A stretch of 64,000 nt of DNA, from positions 35,649 to 99,648 of the forward strand of contig DKPP01000005.1 of assembly GCA_002471255.1 (NCBI GenBank), given 5' to 3'. Origin of the DNA: Akkermansiaceae bacterium UBA7331. Its GTDB lineage: Bacteria; Verrucomicrobiota; Verrucomicrobiia; Verrucomicrobiales; Akkermansiaceae. Position numbers and translations under genes: made by a program. The notes under the pieces are model-generated. The model was not told the DNA's origin, did no database searches, and worked only from the letters and a program-made list of their open reading frames with translations. Positions 27,792 to 37,693 of this stretch are shown here, piece by piece. How positions within the stretch are numbered: the first letter of the stretch is position 1; each line of letters begins with the position of its first letter.

Positions 27792-28649
27792 TTAGGCGAA
27801 ATAATGTGCTTGGGCTGTCACCCATTTGCCTTTTTTAATCATGCGCTCAAAAACGAGACCATTTTTTTCTCCGGCTTTTTTCGTTTCTTCCCATTGGGAT
27901 GCCAAGATTCCCGAAATGATCAAAGTTGCTCCCGGATTCATGGATTCAACGATATGTGGGAATGCTTTTTGCAAAACGGTAGAGAATAAATTCGCTACGA
28001 CTAGATCGCCTTTTTGCTTATCGGTAGGCTTCCATGTAAACACATCGGCTGTGAATAACTCGATGGATGTCGGCTCGACATGATTGCGTATTAAATTTGT
28101 CTGAGCTACTTCGATTGCCAATGGATCAAAGTCGAATGCAGTGGCATGAGTCGCCCCTAACATCAAACCAGCGATCGCTAGCAATGCCGTACCGCAACCG
28201 ATATCGGTCAAAGCCCATTTGTCTTGTTTATGAGCCTTGGCATAATCGCAAATCAAACGTAAGCATGTGGACGTAGTGGCATGATCACCTGTACCAAAAG
28301 CCATTTCAGCCGGCACGGTTAAGATATGGCGTTTTGGATATTCTTCCGCTAATTTTTGTAAAAACGCCTGATCGATTTGTTCTGTGATGATGATTTGGTC
28401 ACGAATTTTTAAAGGAGCTCTTACCTCACGATTTTGCGCGGCTACCCAATCGGTAGTGACGACTTCTTCAGCTTTACCTCCAAAGCATGCTTTTAAGGTT
28501 TCCGCATCGTCTTGAGTATCGCAATAAACGACTACCTGTACGGTTTTGCCCCCTTTGTTTTGAATAATGGCGGCATTTGGATTACCTTGAATTTTTTCAT
28601 TCCATGCCTCTTCTTGCTCTTTACTTACTGTTTTTGACCAACTCCACAT
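27792..28649 (-). CDS. prmA: Ribosomal protein L11 methyltransferase
   Basis: This 285-residue SAM-dependent methyltransferase is predicted to trimethylate ribosomal protein L11. The N-terminal substrate-recognition part is divergent. The catalytic part shows VPAEMAFGTGDHATTSTCLR (compare the usual AFGTGTHxTT), the SAM loop ALTDIGCGTALLAIAG, an acidic strand end AFDFDPLAIEVAQTN and the VVANLFSTVL motif. It is followed by the terminator pair and lies 59 bases after malQ on the same strand, so the two may be co-transcribed. Confidence 0.88.
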   Translation of the reverse strand: MWSWSKTVSKEQEEAWNEKIQGNPNAAIIQNKGGKTVQVVVYCDTQDDAETLKACFGGKAEEVVTTDWVAAQNREVRAPLKIRDQIIITEQIDQAFLQKLAEEYPKRHILTVPAEMAFGTGDHATTSTCLRLICDYAKAHKQDKWALTDIGCGTALLAIAGLMLGATHATAFDFDPLAIEVAQTNLIRNHVEPTSIELFTADVFTWKPTDKQKGDLVVANLFSTVLQKAFPHIVESMNPGATLIISGILASQWEETKKAGEKNGLVFERMIKKGKWVTAQAHYFA

Positions 28650-28708
28650 AATTTAAATAATGCTTATGTCGCTACTCTGCGTTATTTCTAGATGGTGGTC
28701 AAGGTCTG

Positions 28709-30562
28709 TTACATACCATAGATATTATTCAAGTAGGTTTCTAGAGCCGGACGTTGTACCGGAATATCTTGAAGAGCCTTTTGAGTAGCCGATTTAAGGG
28801 CGGAAATGGCTTCTTCACCTTGAGGAGCCTGTCTGCCGGAAGCATCGATTTGCACTCTTAACCAGTCTGTTTCGGGCATTTTTGTTGCTTCTGCAGCAGT
28901 GAACGGCATACGCTCTCGCCAATTTGTGCCACCTACGGTCCCCGGTGTATTGAGCCTTTCGTTTATATCAAATAATTCGGTCCATAATAAGGCCGCATAA
29001 TCTGATTTTGAATTGAATAAAGCCCGGAATAATGCGGTTTTAATGTTGATGTTCCAATAATTTTGCCATAGATCATCCGGCATATTGGAATAATCGGCAA
29101 ACCATTTCAATAATCTCTGTGCGTCTTGTGCTTCTCGACATAAGTTGGCATGATCTTTATTGTTGGTTTCCAGGCATTCCCCCTTATTCCAAATACCTAT
29201 ATTCTTAACCCGTTGAATTTTATTATAAGCCGTATTCCAAGTTTGGATCATCGTCTCAAAATCATGAGTTGAATACGCTGCAAATGAGCATGGATTGTAT
29301 TCATTTCCTAAGGTGATGTTACCGTCTTCCTTAATTTCCCAATGTGGAATTTTAAAGCCTGCGATATTAAGTTGGCGTAAGTCGGGTCTCACATAATCCG
29401 GTACACAGCCCAGATCTTCACCTATGACAATGGCTTGAGGGGCTGCGGCTAATAGGATGCGTAAATAGTGGTCACCATGAGTGAGGTTTTCTTGTCTTTG
29501 CCATAGCTCATTATCAGGGTGGGGCTTAAAGCCGGGTAGTTTACCTCCGGTTATTCTTTCTGCCTCTTGCGGAGTCAAGTTTAGGAAAATATCATTGTCC
29601 GTAGGCTTCCAAGGGAAAGCATAAATGCGATAAAAACCTAGAATATGATCAATACGGTACATTCTAAAAATCTTTACCGTATAGCGAACTCTGCGTCGCC
29701 ACCATGCGAAATCATCTTGAGACATAATATCCCATTTATAAAGTGGTATACCCCAGTTCTGACCCCATTTTGCAGTAAAAGGATCTGCCGCATAATTTCC
29801 TTCGGCGGGGGCGCCTCCGCACCAATTCGTATCAAATAAATGTCTTTGAAAAAATACGTCGGAACTTGCCATTGAAACACCGATCGGAATGTCGCCCATC
29901 AATAGCACTCCACGTTCCGAAGCGTAAGATTGGATAAACTCCCATTGTCTAAAGCAAAGCCACTGTAGCCAACGCTGAAAGTTTTTTTCTTCCTCATATT
30001 CCTCTGTGATTTTTCTACATCTGGTGGGGTCTTGCTCCGGCCATTGCCACCAAGTACTTGTTCCGAATAGGTGCATGAGAATTTTAAAAGAAGCAAAATC
30101 CTCTAACCATTCATCTTGCTCAGCTACCCATTGGTTAAAAACTTTTTTTAATTCGACATTATCCGTTCGAGTTTTAAATTGAAACCAAATCAGACGTAAG
30201 ACGCTATATTTCCATTCTCTTACTTTGGGATAATCGACCAAATTAGGACCGCTAGGTTCCTGCCATGGTCTCGAAACATCTGCTTCATATTTAATCGGAT
30301 CGCTTAAACCCGCCAATGCCCATGGTTCTAAAGATAAATAAAGAGGTTCCAATGCTACAGAACTGATAGATGAGTAGGGTGATGGCGTTTCGTCTTCGCC
30401 TAATGCGTTGATGGGGAGAAGCTGTAAAAAGCCGACATGTGCATCCGCTGCCCAATCAATCCATTCTCTTAAGGCGGTAATGTCTCCAATCCCATGGTCA
30501 TTTTCTCGTCGTAGAGAAAACATAGGCGTCACAACACCTGCTAAACGTGGTTCTGTCGTCAT
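28709..30562 (-). CDS. malQ: 4-alpha-glucanotransferase (amylomaltase, GH77)
   Basis: This 617-residue cytoplasmic enzyme transfers glucan segments between maltodextrins or glycogen-derived chains. N-terminal marks are GVVTPMFSLRRENDHGIGDI and LLPINALGEDETPSPYSS. The GH77 active site is visible as RIDHILGFYRIYAFP (nucleophile Asp), VIGEDLGCVPDYVRPDL (acid/base Glu) and AAYSTHDFETM (third carboxylate). The C-terminus includes GTVGGTNWRERMPF. No other glycogen gene is nearby. It is divergent from the nuclease-STAND locus, with 282 bases between the starts. Confidence 0.94.
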   Translation of the reverse strand: MTTEPRLAGVVTPMFSLRRENDHGIGDITALREWIDWAADAHVGFLQLLPINALGEDETPSPYSSISSVALEPLYLSLEPWALAGLSDPIKYEADVSRPWQEPSGPNLVDYPKVREWKYSVLRLIWFQFKTRTDNVELKKVFNQWVAEQDEWLEDFASFKILMHLFGTSTWWQWPEQDPTRCRKITEEYEEEKNFQRWLQWLCFRQWEFIQSYASERGVLLMGDIPIGVSMASSDVFFQRHLFDTNWCGGAPAEGNYAADPFTAKWGQNWGIPLYKWDIMSQDDFAWWRRRVRYTVKIFRMYRIDHILGFYRIYAFPWKPTDNDIFLNLTPQEAERITGGKLPGFKPHPDNELWQRQENLTHGDHYLRILLAAAPQAIVIGEDLGCVPDYVRPDLRQLNIAGFKIPHWEIKEDGNITLGNEYNPCSFAAYSTHDFETMIQTWNTAYNKIQRVKNIGIWNKGECLETNNKDHANLCREAQDAQRLLKWFADYSNMPDDLWQNYWNINIKTALFRALFNSKSDYAALLWTELFDINERLNTPGTVGGTNWRERMPFTAAEATKMPETDWLRVQIDASGRQAPQGEEAISALKSATQKALQDIPVQRPALETYLNNIYGM

Positions 30563-30844
30563 ATAAAGGAGTCTTTAGAATTAGGATAATCTTGAACTTA
30601 TTTTCTAATTGTTTCAAGAATAATCATCGTACACATTCATAGACTCATTTGTACCGGAAATGATTGTAAAATTTTTCTAATGTTAAAAAATAAGGCTAGA
30701 TTGAAAACAGTAATTAATATAAAACTATAGTAAATTAATCGCCTGCGGTTTGAGAGACAGTTCTTAAGGAAGAACTTATAAAAATCGTACTTAAGAAACG
30801 TGTCTAGTGTCTATTTGTGATAAAAAAACTATCAACTATATGTT

Positions 30845-31780
30845 ATGTCAGATCAAGGAAGTGTATTTCAAAAAGGTGGTGGCGGGTCGAATTTTGAACA
30901 ATGTATTCAAACTGCATTTTTAACTACGCTTATTATACGTGGCAATGTTCCTTGTGTACCTTCAAGCGAACTAATTGAAGTTGCCTTTCAGGTTACTAAT
31001 AGAGGTTATCAAACAGATGATATACTGGCTATTGCAAAGTCAGTAAAAGGTGAGCACAGATTACTAATTCAAGCAAAACATGACATTTCATTTACTGTAG
31101 GAAATAAAATTTTTAAAGAAGTTATAAATGCTTTTTGGAAGGATTTTAATAACTCTCAAATTTTTGATAAAACAAAAGATAAATTGATAATCGCTAAAAA
31201 AGGCTTGACGAAAGATGAGAGGAACCATCTTAAATCGATTTTTAATTGGGCTGTAAATCACGCAACATCAAAGGATTTTATATCAGAAGTAAATAGAATT
31301 AAAGCTAAAAAAGAACGGTTAGATATTTTTCGCGAGGTGATACAAGAAGCAAATAACAACACAGCTTTGAGTGATGAAGAAATATGGGAGTTCTTAAAAT
31401 GTGTAGATGTTTTGGAATATGATTTTCTTGATGAGGGAAGTGCTGACCTTGTTTATTTTTTAAATTTAATTAAACTTAGTAAAAACAAAGAATCGACATC
31501 TACAGATAAAGAAATTTGGGATAGTATTTTCTCTTATGTTGCGATTCTTAATAAAGATGGTGGAAGTGTGACGCTTGAGAGTATTAAGAATAAAGATTTC
31601 TTTTCTCATTTTGACATTATACGATTAAACCCATATTTCAAGGCAGTTGTAAAATTGCAATCAGATAGTATAGAAATTTTGCGACCAATAAAAACTGTAA
31701 TTGGCAAAGGAAAGAATGAGTTTCACATACCACGAACCGAAGCAAGAGAGAAAATATTGGACTCTATAAGCAATTGTTAG
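30845..31780 (+). CDS. Nuclease-like N-terminal half of a split nuclease-STAND defence protein
   Basis: The 311-codon frame ends in TAG at 31778-31780, and the same frame continues at once into the STAND ATPase, so this is best read as the N-terminal part of one 1686-codon gene. After a Gly-rich start (FQKGGGGSNFEQ) come Glu18, the pair Asp58-Asp59 (GYQTDDILAIA) and IQAKH with Gln76-Lys78. This spacing fits a PD-(D/E)xK-type (Cap4/DUF4297- or Mrr-like) nuclease. The rest is helical and charged. Nuclease-STAND proteins of the Avs type recognise phage proteins and then cut DNA. Base and codon use is clearly more AT-rich than in the flanking malQ and TPR genes, which suggests transfer. I cannot tell whether the stop is a mutation, an error or read through. 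Confidence 0.7.
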   Translation: MSDQGSVFQKGGGGSNFEQCIQTAFLTTLIIRGNVPCVPSSELIEVAFQVTNRGYQTDDILAIAKSVKGEHRLLIQAKHDISFTVGNKIFKEVINAFWKDFNNSQIFDKTKDKLIIAKKGLTKDERNHLKSIFNWAVNHATSKDFISEVNRIKAKKERLDIFREVIQEANNNTALSDEEIWEFLKCVDVLEYDFLDEGSADLVYFLNLIKLSKNKESTSTDKEIWDSIFSYVAILNKDGGSVTLESIKNKDFFSHFDIIRLNPYFKAVVKLQSDSIEILRPIKTVIGKGKNEFHIPRTEAREKILDSISNC

Positions 31781-31790
31781 TTGACAATTG
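31771..31790 (+). promoter_or_regulatory. Inverted repeat enclosing the in-frame TAG
   Basis: CAATTGT (31771-31777) and ACAATTG (31784-31790) form a perfect 7-bp stem. The 6-base loop TAGTTG is exactly the stop codon plus the next codon. It may be chance, a mutation hotspot, or a signal affecting readthrough or re-initiation. Confidence 0.35.
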
Positions 31791-34700
31791 TAACAGGAAA
31801 GCCTGGCGTAGGAAAATCCGCAGAAGTCAAAGAAGTTCTTCAGAAAGATTTTCCTAATGCAAGTGTCTTTGTTTTCAGAGCAGATCAATTTAATAAACCT
31901 ACAATGGCAAATGTTTTTGCATGTCAAGGTGTGAACGAAACAATACACGACATCTTTTCTTGTATTTCTCTTATTCCTGAAAAACTTATTTTTATTGATA
32001 GTTTGGAAAAATTATTGGAAGCAGATCCTGAGTGCGCTTTTAAACAATTATTATCTTTGCTTAGGGAACACCCTGAAATTAGAGTCGTTACGGCATCACG
32101 AAAATATGCTATTGATTTAATTGTGTTAAAATTTGGAATAGATAAGGATAATGTTAAAGTAATTAATATTGATACACTAGTTGAATCGGAATTAAACATT
32201 GTAGCTCAGAAATTTCCGCAATTAAATGGAATTTTGAAAAATGCTAAAGTAAAAAAATTACTCCAAAGCCCAAAATATCTTGACTTTTCAATTTCAGCTA
32301 TTAGTAGGACAAACGATGATTATGCTAATGTTTCAGTAATAGAATTTAAAAATCAACTTTGGAATTCATTGGTAGTGGATTCTTCTAATACAAAAAATGC
32401 ACTTCCAATAAAACGGGAAGTTGCATTTATGGAAATAGCTCTGAAGAGAGCCAGAGAAATGAAACTTTTTACGAAAGCTGACAAATCTGATCCTGAAGCA
32501 ATAATGTGCTTGGAAGCAGACGAAATTATTTTTCAAGAAAATCAAAATAGATATTATTCACCCACTCATGACATTTTAGAAGATTGGGCCTTAGTAAAAT
32601 ATATTTCATCAATTTTTGATGAACATCCAAGACCAAAAGATTTATTTAGTCATTTGGGAAATGAACCTGCCATTAGACGTGCCTTTCGTCTTTGGGTGGA
32701 GGATTATTTAATTGAAAAAAGTAATAAAATTAATGGATTGATTAAAGCCGCTATTTCAGATAAAACAATTGATAAATATTGGGCAGATGAGCTGTTGGTT
32801 GCAATTTTCAAATCAGAAAGTAGCAATGCATTTTTTTCTGCTTTTGAAGTGGAGCTTCTTGATAACAATGCTACTTTTTTTAACAGATGCCTACATATTC
32901 TTAGAACATGTTGTAAGGAAAGTGATCAAAAAGTCAACAGTATCAATTTGCTGTTGCCTATTGGTTCAGGTTGGACAGAAGCATTGCGTTTTATACAAAA
33001 GCATATAGAGAAATTGGATGCAATCAGATTTTCAGTAATCAATTTTTTAGCAGATTGGTATTACCGATTGATATTTCAATATAATGTTATTCAAAAAGAG
33101 GAACTGGAGGCAGCGAAAGCCATAGTCCTTCATTACGTAACAGAAATTGAAAATGGACAGGAATTTTGGAAAGAGAAAAATACTTACAATAAGTCAGAAT
33201 ATTTGGTTGATATCCTATTAGATTTAGCCGAAATCTCGAAAGAAGAAATAAAACAACTTGTTGCAAAATCTTTTGCAAATGAAATAGACACAAAATTTTG
33301 GAGATTAAATTCATTCTATAAAAGTGTGATTGACAAGTGCCTTTCAGGGGTCGGACATCTGCGTTTAATAGAAGAATTGCCCGAACTGATTGTCGAAATA
33401 GCTTGGAAAAATTGGAAATATGTTCCTTCAATAGAAACAGATTTTTCCGACGGTGGTATATTTTATGCAAGACATTCTTTAAAAACTGAAGAATGTTGGG
33501 GCATAAAGGATCGGCATTCTTTTTCTCCTTCAGGAATTTTCAAAACACCATCTTACAACTTACTTCGCATTCATCCCTTTATTGGGTTAAAATTCATCAT
33601 TGATTTTATAAATTATTCAGTCAATTTTTATGTAAATGCTGATTGTGAATATAAACATCAGATTTCGTGGGTTAAAATTGAATTAAATGATGGAACAGAG
33701 GTAAAACAATGGGCGGCCTGGGAGTTATGGGCAGCATACAGAGGTTTAAGTGTTACTAGCTACGCATTAGAGTCATTGTTAATGAGTCTTGAAAAATTTC
33801 TATTAGAAATTGCTAACAGTAAAGATATAAGCAAAAGCAATCTCAAACAAATATTTGATTATGTTCTTAAAAACAGTAATAATGTTGCCCCGATAGCTGT
33901 TTTAGCGAGTGTATCAATTGCTTATCCTGAAGAAGTTGGGGAAGCGATGCTACCTATTTTGACTGTTCGAGAATTTTTCAAATGGGATTTAGAGCGAGCA
34001 CTTCGAGAACGCTCGACACTCTCACCAATGGATAATCGTATTTCATTTGCACAGGAAGAACGTTCGAAGTCAAATCAATTACCTCACAGAAAGAAATATC
34101 AACGAGGATTAATTGATTTTATTATTGATTATCAGTTTAATATACGAGAAATTAATGTGCAAATTCATAACATTTTTGATAAACTTCAAACAAAGTACAA
34201 AGATGATGATATGTTTTGGAAGAAGCAATTAAATGAAATAGACATTCGAAAATGGGAAGCTCAACCATATGATGAAAAACTGGGCGGAATTGTTATTCAA
34301 CCAAAATATGAAAAAGAAATTCTGGATTTTTTGATACCATATCAAAATAATTGTGAAGCACAAAACGTATCTCTTGAATATTCAGGATTAATATCAAAAG
34401 CTTACGAGAAAAAAGAAATAATTGGGTATGAAAAATGGGTGGAGTGTTTCAATTATTACTTTGAAGATAATGGATTAGACTTATTTTATAATAGACCTGT
34501 AACACTCGCTATTATTGGACTAAACGATTTTTCAGACAATATTTCCGTTGAGCAAAAGAATTGGTGTCTAGATACTCTTTTACAGTCTATCACCAATATT
34601 CTAGAAGACACATTTACTAGAAATTATGAATTAGGCAAGAGTTATAACTGTATAGAAAAAGAAATAGCTCTATCTTCATTTCACTTGTTGATGCAAAATA

Positions 34701-35905
34701 TTAATAGCGAAGAAGATAAAAATAGAATAATTGTCTTAGTGATTGATATGTTGTCGGCTCCTTTTGCTGATTATGAAATTCGTGATATTATTAAATATAT
34801 TAGAGAAATATTTTTTAGATATAATCCTGGTGAAGCAAAAAGAGTTTGGCTTGGATTAATCAAGTATTCCAGTTATAGAAAATCCAATCCGTATTTCTAT
34901 GATGATCATGATTCTGACAGATTGAGGGAGATAAAGGAAATTTTACTAGATCAAAATTTGGAATTAGACTTTTCAGATATAAATTTTGAAAAGAACGAAG
35001 GGTATTTACTCGCTAGATCATTGACAATTATGCCATGCAATACAACTGATAAAGACTTTGAAGCTTTTATTAAGTGCTTTGTTCCTTTATTGGTTGCAGA
35101 TTTACAACATGATGAAGATTATAGATACAATTACTATAAAAATAGAAGACAAATTGATTTTAGATCAGTTTTATATATTGAAGATTATTTAGCCGAGTTT
35201 CTTTTAAATTCAAATAGTGATTTTGCAAAATCGGTTTTAGATTTAACCGTCGATCCTATTTATCAACTTGAATGGGATTGTTTTACAGAATGGGATGATT
35301 TATTTAATTTTGCTTCCCGAATTCTCGAAAATGTAATTTATAAATTGGATAATATTATTACTAAGTTTTGTGATGAAGCTTTGAATAAAAGACTAATTAC
35401 AAATTTTTGGACGTTATGGCAACATTTCTTTGATAAAATAAGAATAAGCGGTAAATCATATTTCTTATCAACGCTTTTTCTTGACGTTAAGTGGAAAGAG
35501 ACCTCCTCTCATTGGGTGCCACTTGAAAATAGAAGAGAGGTTTATCAATCAATGGTAAAAGATTTAGGGAGGTATAAACCAGTTTCTATTATTAATGTTT
35601 TTTCAACAATAGGCGAAAAAACATTTTTACCTGATTCAATAAGTTGGTTGGTGGAAATATTCAAGTTTGATGTTGCCAATGCTACCTCTTTACTGTGTCC
35701 TTCAGCAGAAAGAATGATTAAACGACTTTTTTACAACCATATTTCTAAAATTAAGAAAGATAAAAGTTTAATTGAAGATTATATGTGGATTTTAAACCAA
35801 ATGGTTGATTTGGGTTCATCGGAAGCATATTTGTTTAGAGAAAATGTGATAACATATAAATCATATCCTAGCAAAAAGAGTCACAAATATTTATCTGAAA
35901 ATTAA
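31781..35905 (+). CDS. STAND ATPase and long helical sensor half of split defence protein
   Basis: The frame directly follows the TAG of the nuclease half. Its first codon is TTG, and the P-loop TGKPGVGKS starts only at residue 5, which is too close to the terminus for an independent ATPase. There is no Shine-Dalgarno site. ATPase motifs are Walker A (5-13), Walker B KLIFIDSLEKLLE (68-80) and a STAND-type sensor RVVTASRKYA (101-110). A winged-helix-like segment follows, including SPTHDILEDWALVKYI (about 262). The remaining 1050 or so residues are helical and without recognised repeats, and would be the ligand-sensing part. If joined to the upstream half, the protein resembles anti-phage nuclease-STAND (Avs-like) proteins. 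If the stop is real, the locus may be inactive. Confidence 0.68.
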   Translation: MTIVTGKPGVGKSAEVKEVLQKDFPNASVFVFRADQFNKPTMANVFACQGVNETIHDIFSCISLIPEKLIFIDSLEKLLEADPECAFKQLLSLLREHPEIRVVTASRKYAIDLIVLKFGIDKDNVKVINIDTLVESELNIVAQKFPQLNGILKNAKVKKLLQSPKYLDFSISAISRTNDDYANVSVIEFKNQLWNSLVVDSSNTKNALPIKREVAFMEIALKRAREMKLFTKADKSDPEAIMCLEADEIIFQENQNRYYSPTHDILEDWALVKYISSIFDEHPRPKDLFSHLGNEPAIRRAFRLWVEDYLIEKSNKINGLIKAAISDKTIDKYWADELLVAIFKSESSNAFFSAFEVELLDNNATFFNRCLHILRTCCKESDQKVNSINLLLPIGSGWTEALRFIQKHIEKLDAIRFSVINFLADWYYRLIFQYNVIQKEELEAAKAIVLHYVTEIENGQEFWKEKNTYNKSEYLVDILLDLAEISKEEIKQLVAKSFANEIDTKFWRLNSFYKSVIDKCLSGVGHLRLIEELPELIVEIAWKNWKYVPSIETDFSDGGIFYARHSLKTEECWGIKDRHSFSPSGIFKTPSYNLLRIHPFIGLKFIIDFINYSVNFYVNADCEYKHQISWVKIELNDGTEVKQWAAWELWAAYRGLSVTSYALESLLMSLEKFLLEIANSKDISKSNLKQIFDYVLKNSNNVAPIAVLASVSIAYPEEVGEAMLPILTVREFFKWDLERALRERSTLSPMDNRISFAQEERSKSNQLPHRKKYQRGLIDFIIDYQFNIREINVQIHNIFDKLQTKYKDDDMFWKKQLNEIDIRKWEAQPYDEKLGGIVIQPKYEKEILDFLIPYQNNCEAQNVSLEYSGLISKAYEKKEIIGYEKWVECFNYYFEDNGLDLFYNRPVTLAIIGLNDFSDNISVEQKNWCLDTLLQSITNILEDTFTRNYELGKSYNCIEKEIALSSFHLLMQNINSEEDKNRIIVLVIDMLSAPFADYEIRDIIKYIREIFFRYNPGEAKRVWLGLIKYSSYRKSNPYFYDDHDSDRLREIKEILLDQNLELDFSDINFEKNEGYLLARSLTIMPCNTTDKDFEAFIKCFVPLLVADLQHDEDYRYNYYKNRRQIDFRSVLYIEDYLAEFLLNSNSDFAKSVLDLTVDPIYQLEWDCFTEWDDLFNFASRILENVIYKLDNIITKFCDEALNKRLITNFWTLWQHFFDKIRISGKSYFLSTLFLDVKWKETSSHWVPLENRREVYQSMVKDLGRYKPVSIINVFSTIGEKTFLPDSISWLVEIFKFDVANATSLLCPSAERMIKRLFYNHISKIKKDKSLIEDYMWILNQMVDLGSSEAYLFRENVITYKSYPSKKSHKYLSEN

Positions 35906-35985
35906 TCCACTCGAGTTTTTAACAAGAGGTGTAGTGCAATCCAAACTGATTGTGTGGCGAAGAAATGAAAAAATGTTAAGAATAA

Positions 35986-37599
35986 TTACCTATTTCTACG
36001 TGAGTTATTACGGCGAGAAGAGTTGGATTTAGGTTCTTCTTTTGGTAATTCCTCGTTGATTTTGGCTAAAACACGTTTTGCCTCGGTGGTACGATTTTGT
36101 TTTAAGCATGTATCAGCCCAAGCACGGTGAATGATTTGATATAAATCAGGGGCTTTGAGCACTTGAAGATTTTGAGCTAAGATTGCTTTATCTTCTTCGG
36201 AAAGTTTGTCCCATGTATCGATGATGTAGCTATATCTACCTTCGGATTCCGGATATTTCTCCTGTTGGGTAAACATGTTTGCTTCGATACCGTAAAGAAT
36301 CGGAAGTAATGCTTGCTGAAACTTCGTATTATTCTTCGCTACATCGAGAGCTTGATTATAATATTTGGTAGCCTCTTCCCAATTTTTCGCTTTAACAAAC
36401 GAATCGGCTAATCGGGCATCGATATAGGCCTTTTTCACTAAGGCTTCGACGTTTGATACATTTTCCAAACGAGCCCTTTGTGTTTTGATTTGATCGGAAA
36501 TGCTTGAGCCTTCTAAGATTCTAGGCGCATCGACACCTAGGGTCATGGCAGATCCTTCAGCTTGAGATAGCAATTTTTCGGCTTCTTTTAACTGGCCTAA
36601 ATCACGTTTGATTTGTGCAAGTGCGAGTAAAGTCTCAGGCGTGTATTCCATATCACTATTTGTGGCACGGAAGCAAATGAGTGCAGCTTCGAGCTGAGTT
36701 GCCATTTCCTTGAGTTCGTTTGCCTTAAATTGTTGCTTGGATGATAATGGGCTTTTTAGTCCGTTAAGGATGATTTTTCCCATTTCGGCACTATTGCTCA
36801 TACGATGCTTTTCAAGCAAACTTTTGGCTAAAGCCGTTCCCTCTGTGTGAAGTTGGTTGGTCTCTTTCGATTTAATCGTATCTTGCTGGATCAAAAGATT
36901 AACAATGGATTTAACATCTTTAGAAGAGGATAATGAATCTAGTAATTTAGGGTCATTGATTTGCTCCATGTAAGCGATCATATCCTTAAATCCGGCACGA
37001 TTATTAGAAAGGGTCGCAAGTGCAATAAGGCTCTTTAATCGTAGATCTTGCCTGTTTTCCGGCAATTTATTTAAAAGTGTGCGGTATAAGGTTTCTGCCG
37101 ATTGGGAATGACCGCGAGACTGGAACTCTTCCGCCCAAATAAATCCGTTATTGAGTAATTGCTGTTTATCCGTATCGATTAGGTCGGGTAGGGCAACTAG
37201 CTTCTTGCCTAAAACGGTAATGATGAGAGGTTCGGATGCCTGATGTGCCCCTCTTCTATCCAATTCCGTAGCAATGAGCCATTCGACGGATTCTTGTGCT
37301 TGGTCAGATTCGATCCAATTGATATGAGATTTGACGTCTTTGGAGACTTCGATCAATTTTTGAGTATCGCCATCCCACGTCGTGAGCAAGCTTTGAAGCT
37401 TTTTAAGAGCTTCGTCTTGGCTGTGGATGATTTCAACTTTGGGTTCAAACCACTTTGAGATAGCTGGCCAAAACTCCACATAACAAGCCACCCCTGCCCC
37501 TATCACGATCACACCGGCTACGATGGGTCGTAATATGGATTTACGTTTTCTACTAATTGAGTAAAAGGATCTGGGAGCAAATTGTCTATCTGAACTCAT
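35986..37599 (-). CDS. Membrane-anchored TPR protein (paralogue of 37694-39346)
   Basis: The 537-residue product has a cytoplasmic basic N-terminus (RSFYSISRKRKS), one membrane span (ILRPIVAGVIVIGAGVACYV) and a large soluble region of TPR-like helical repeats (QLKEAEKLLSQAEGSAMTLG, KNWEEATKYYNQALDVAKNN). It ends in an Arg/Asn/Ser-rich tail (SNSSRRNNSRRNR). The segment after the membrane span matches that of the next gene in layout (DEALKKLQSLL, HINWIESDQAQ, ATELDRRGAHQASEPLIITV), so the two are tandem paralogues. Such proteins usually scaffold envelope complexes. The partner is not visible. Confidence 0.75.
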   Translation of the reverse strand: MSSDRQFAPRSFYSISRKRKSILRPIVAGVIVIGAGVACYVEFWPAISKWFEPKVEIIHSQDEALKKLQSLLTTWDGDTQKLIEVSKDVKSHINWIESDQAQESVEWLIATELDRRGAHQASEPLIITVLGKKLVALPDLIDTDKQQLLNNGFIWAEEFQSRGHSQSAETLYRTLLNKLPENRQDLRLKSLIALATLSNNRAGFKDMIAYMEQINDPKLLDSLSSSKDVKSIVNLLIQQDTIKSKETNQLHTEGTALAKSLLEKHRMSNSAEMGKIILNGLKSPLSSKQQFKANELKEMATQLEAALICFRATNSDMEYTPETLLALAQIKRDLGQLKEAEKLLSQAEGSAMTLGVDAPRILEGSSISDQIKTQRARLENVSNVEALVKKAYIDARLADSFVKAKNWEEATKYYNQALDVAKNNTKFQQALLPILYGIEANMFTQQEKYPESEGRYSYIIDTWDKLSEEDKAILAQNLQVLKAPDLYQIIHRAWADTCLKQNRTTEAKRVLAKINEELPKEEPKSNSSRRNNSRRNR

Positions 37600-37693
37600 G
37601 CGGAACCTATTGAGCCAAAAAAAGCTATTAAATCAAGCAAATAAGCGCCGAACGCGCGATATTAAATGATGATGACGTCTTAAAATAAACAGG

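Noticed and set aside
31781..35905. An independent STAND gene starting at the TTG
   Set aside because: The P-loop would begin at residue 5, there is no Shine-Dalgarno site, and the frame is continuous with the nuclease part. It is treated as the second half of one gene.
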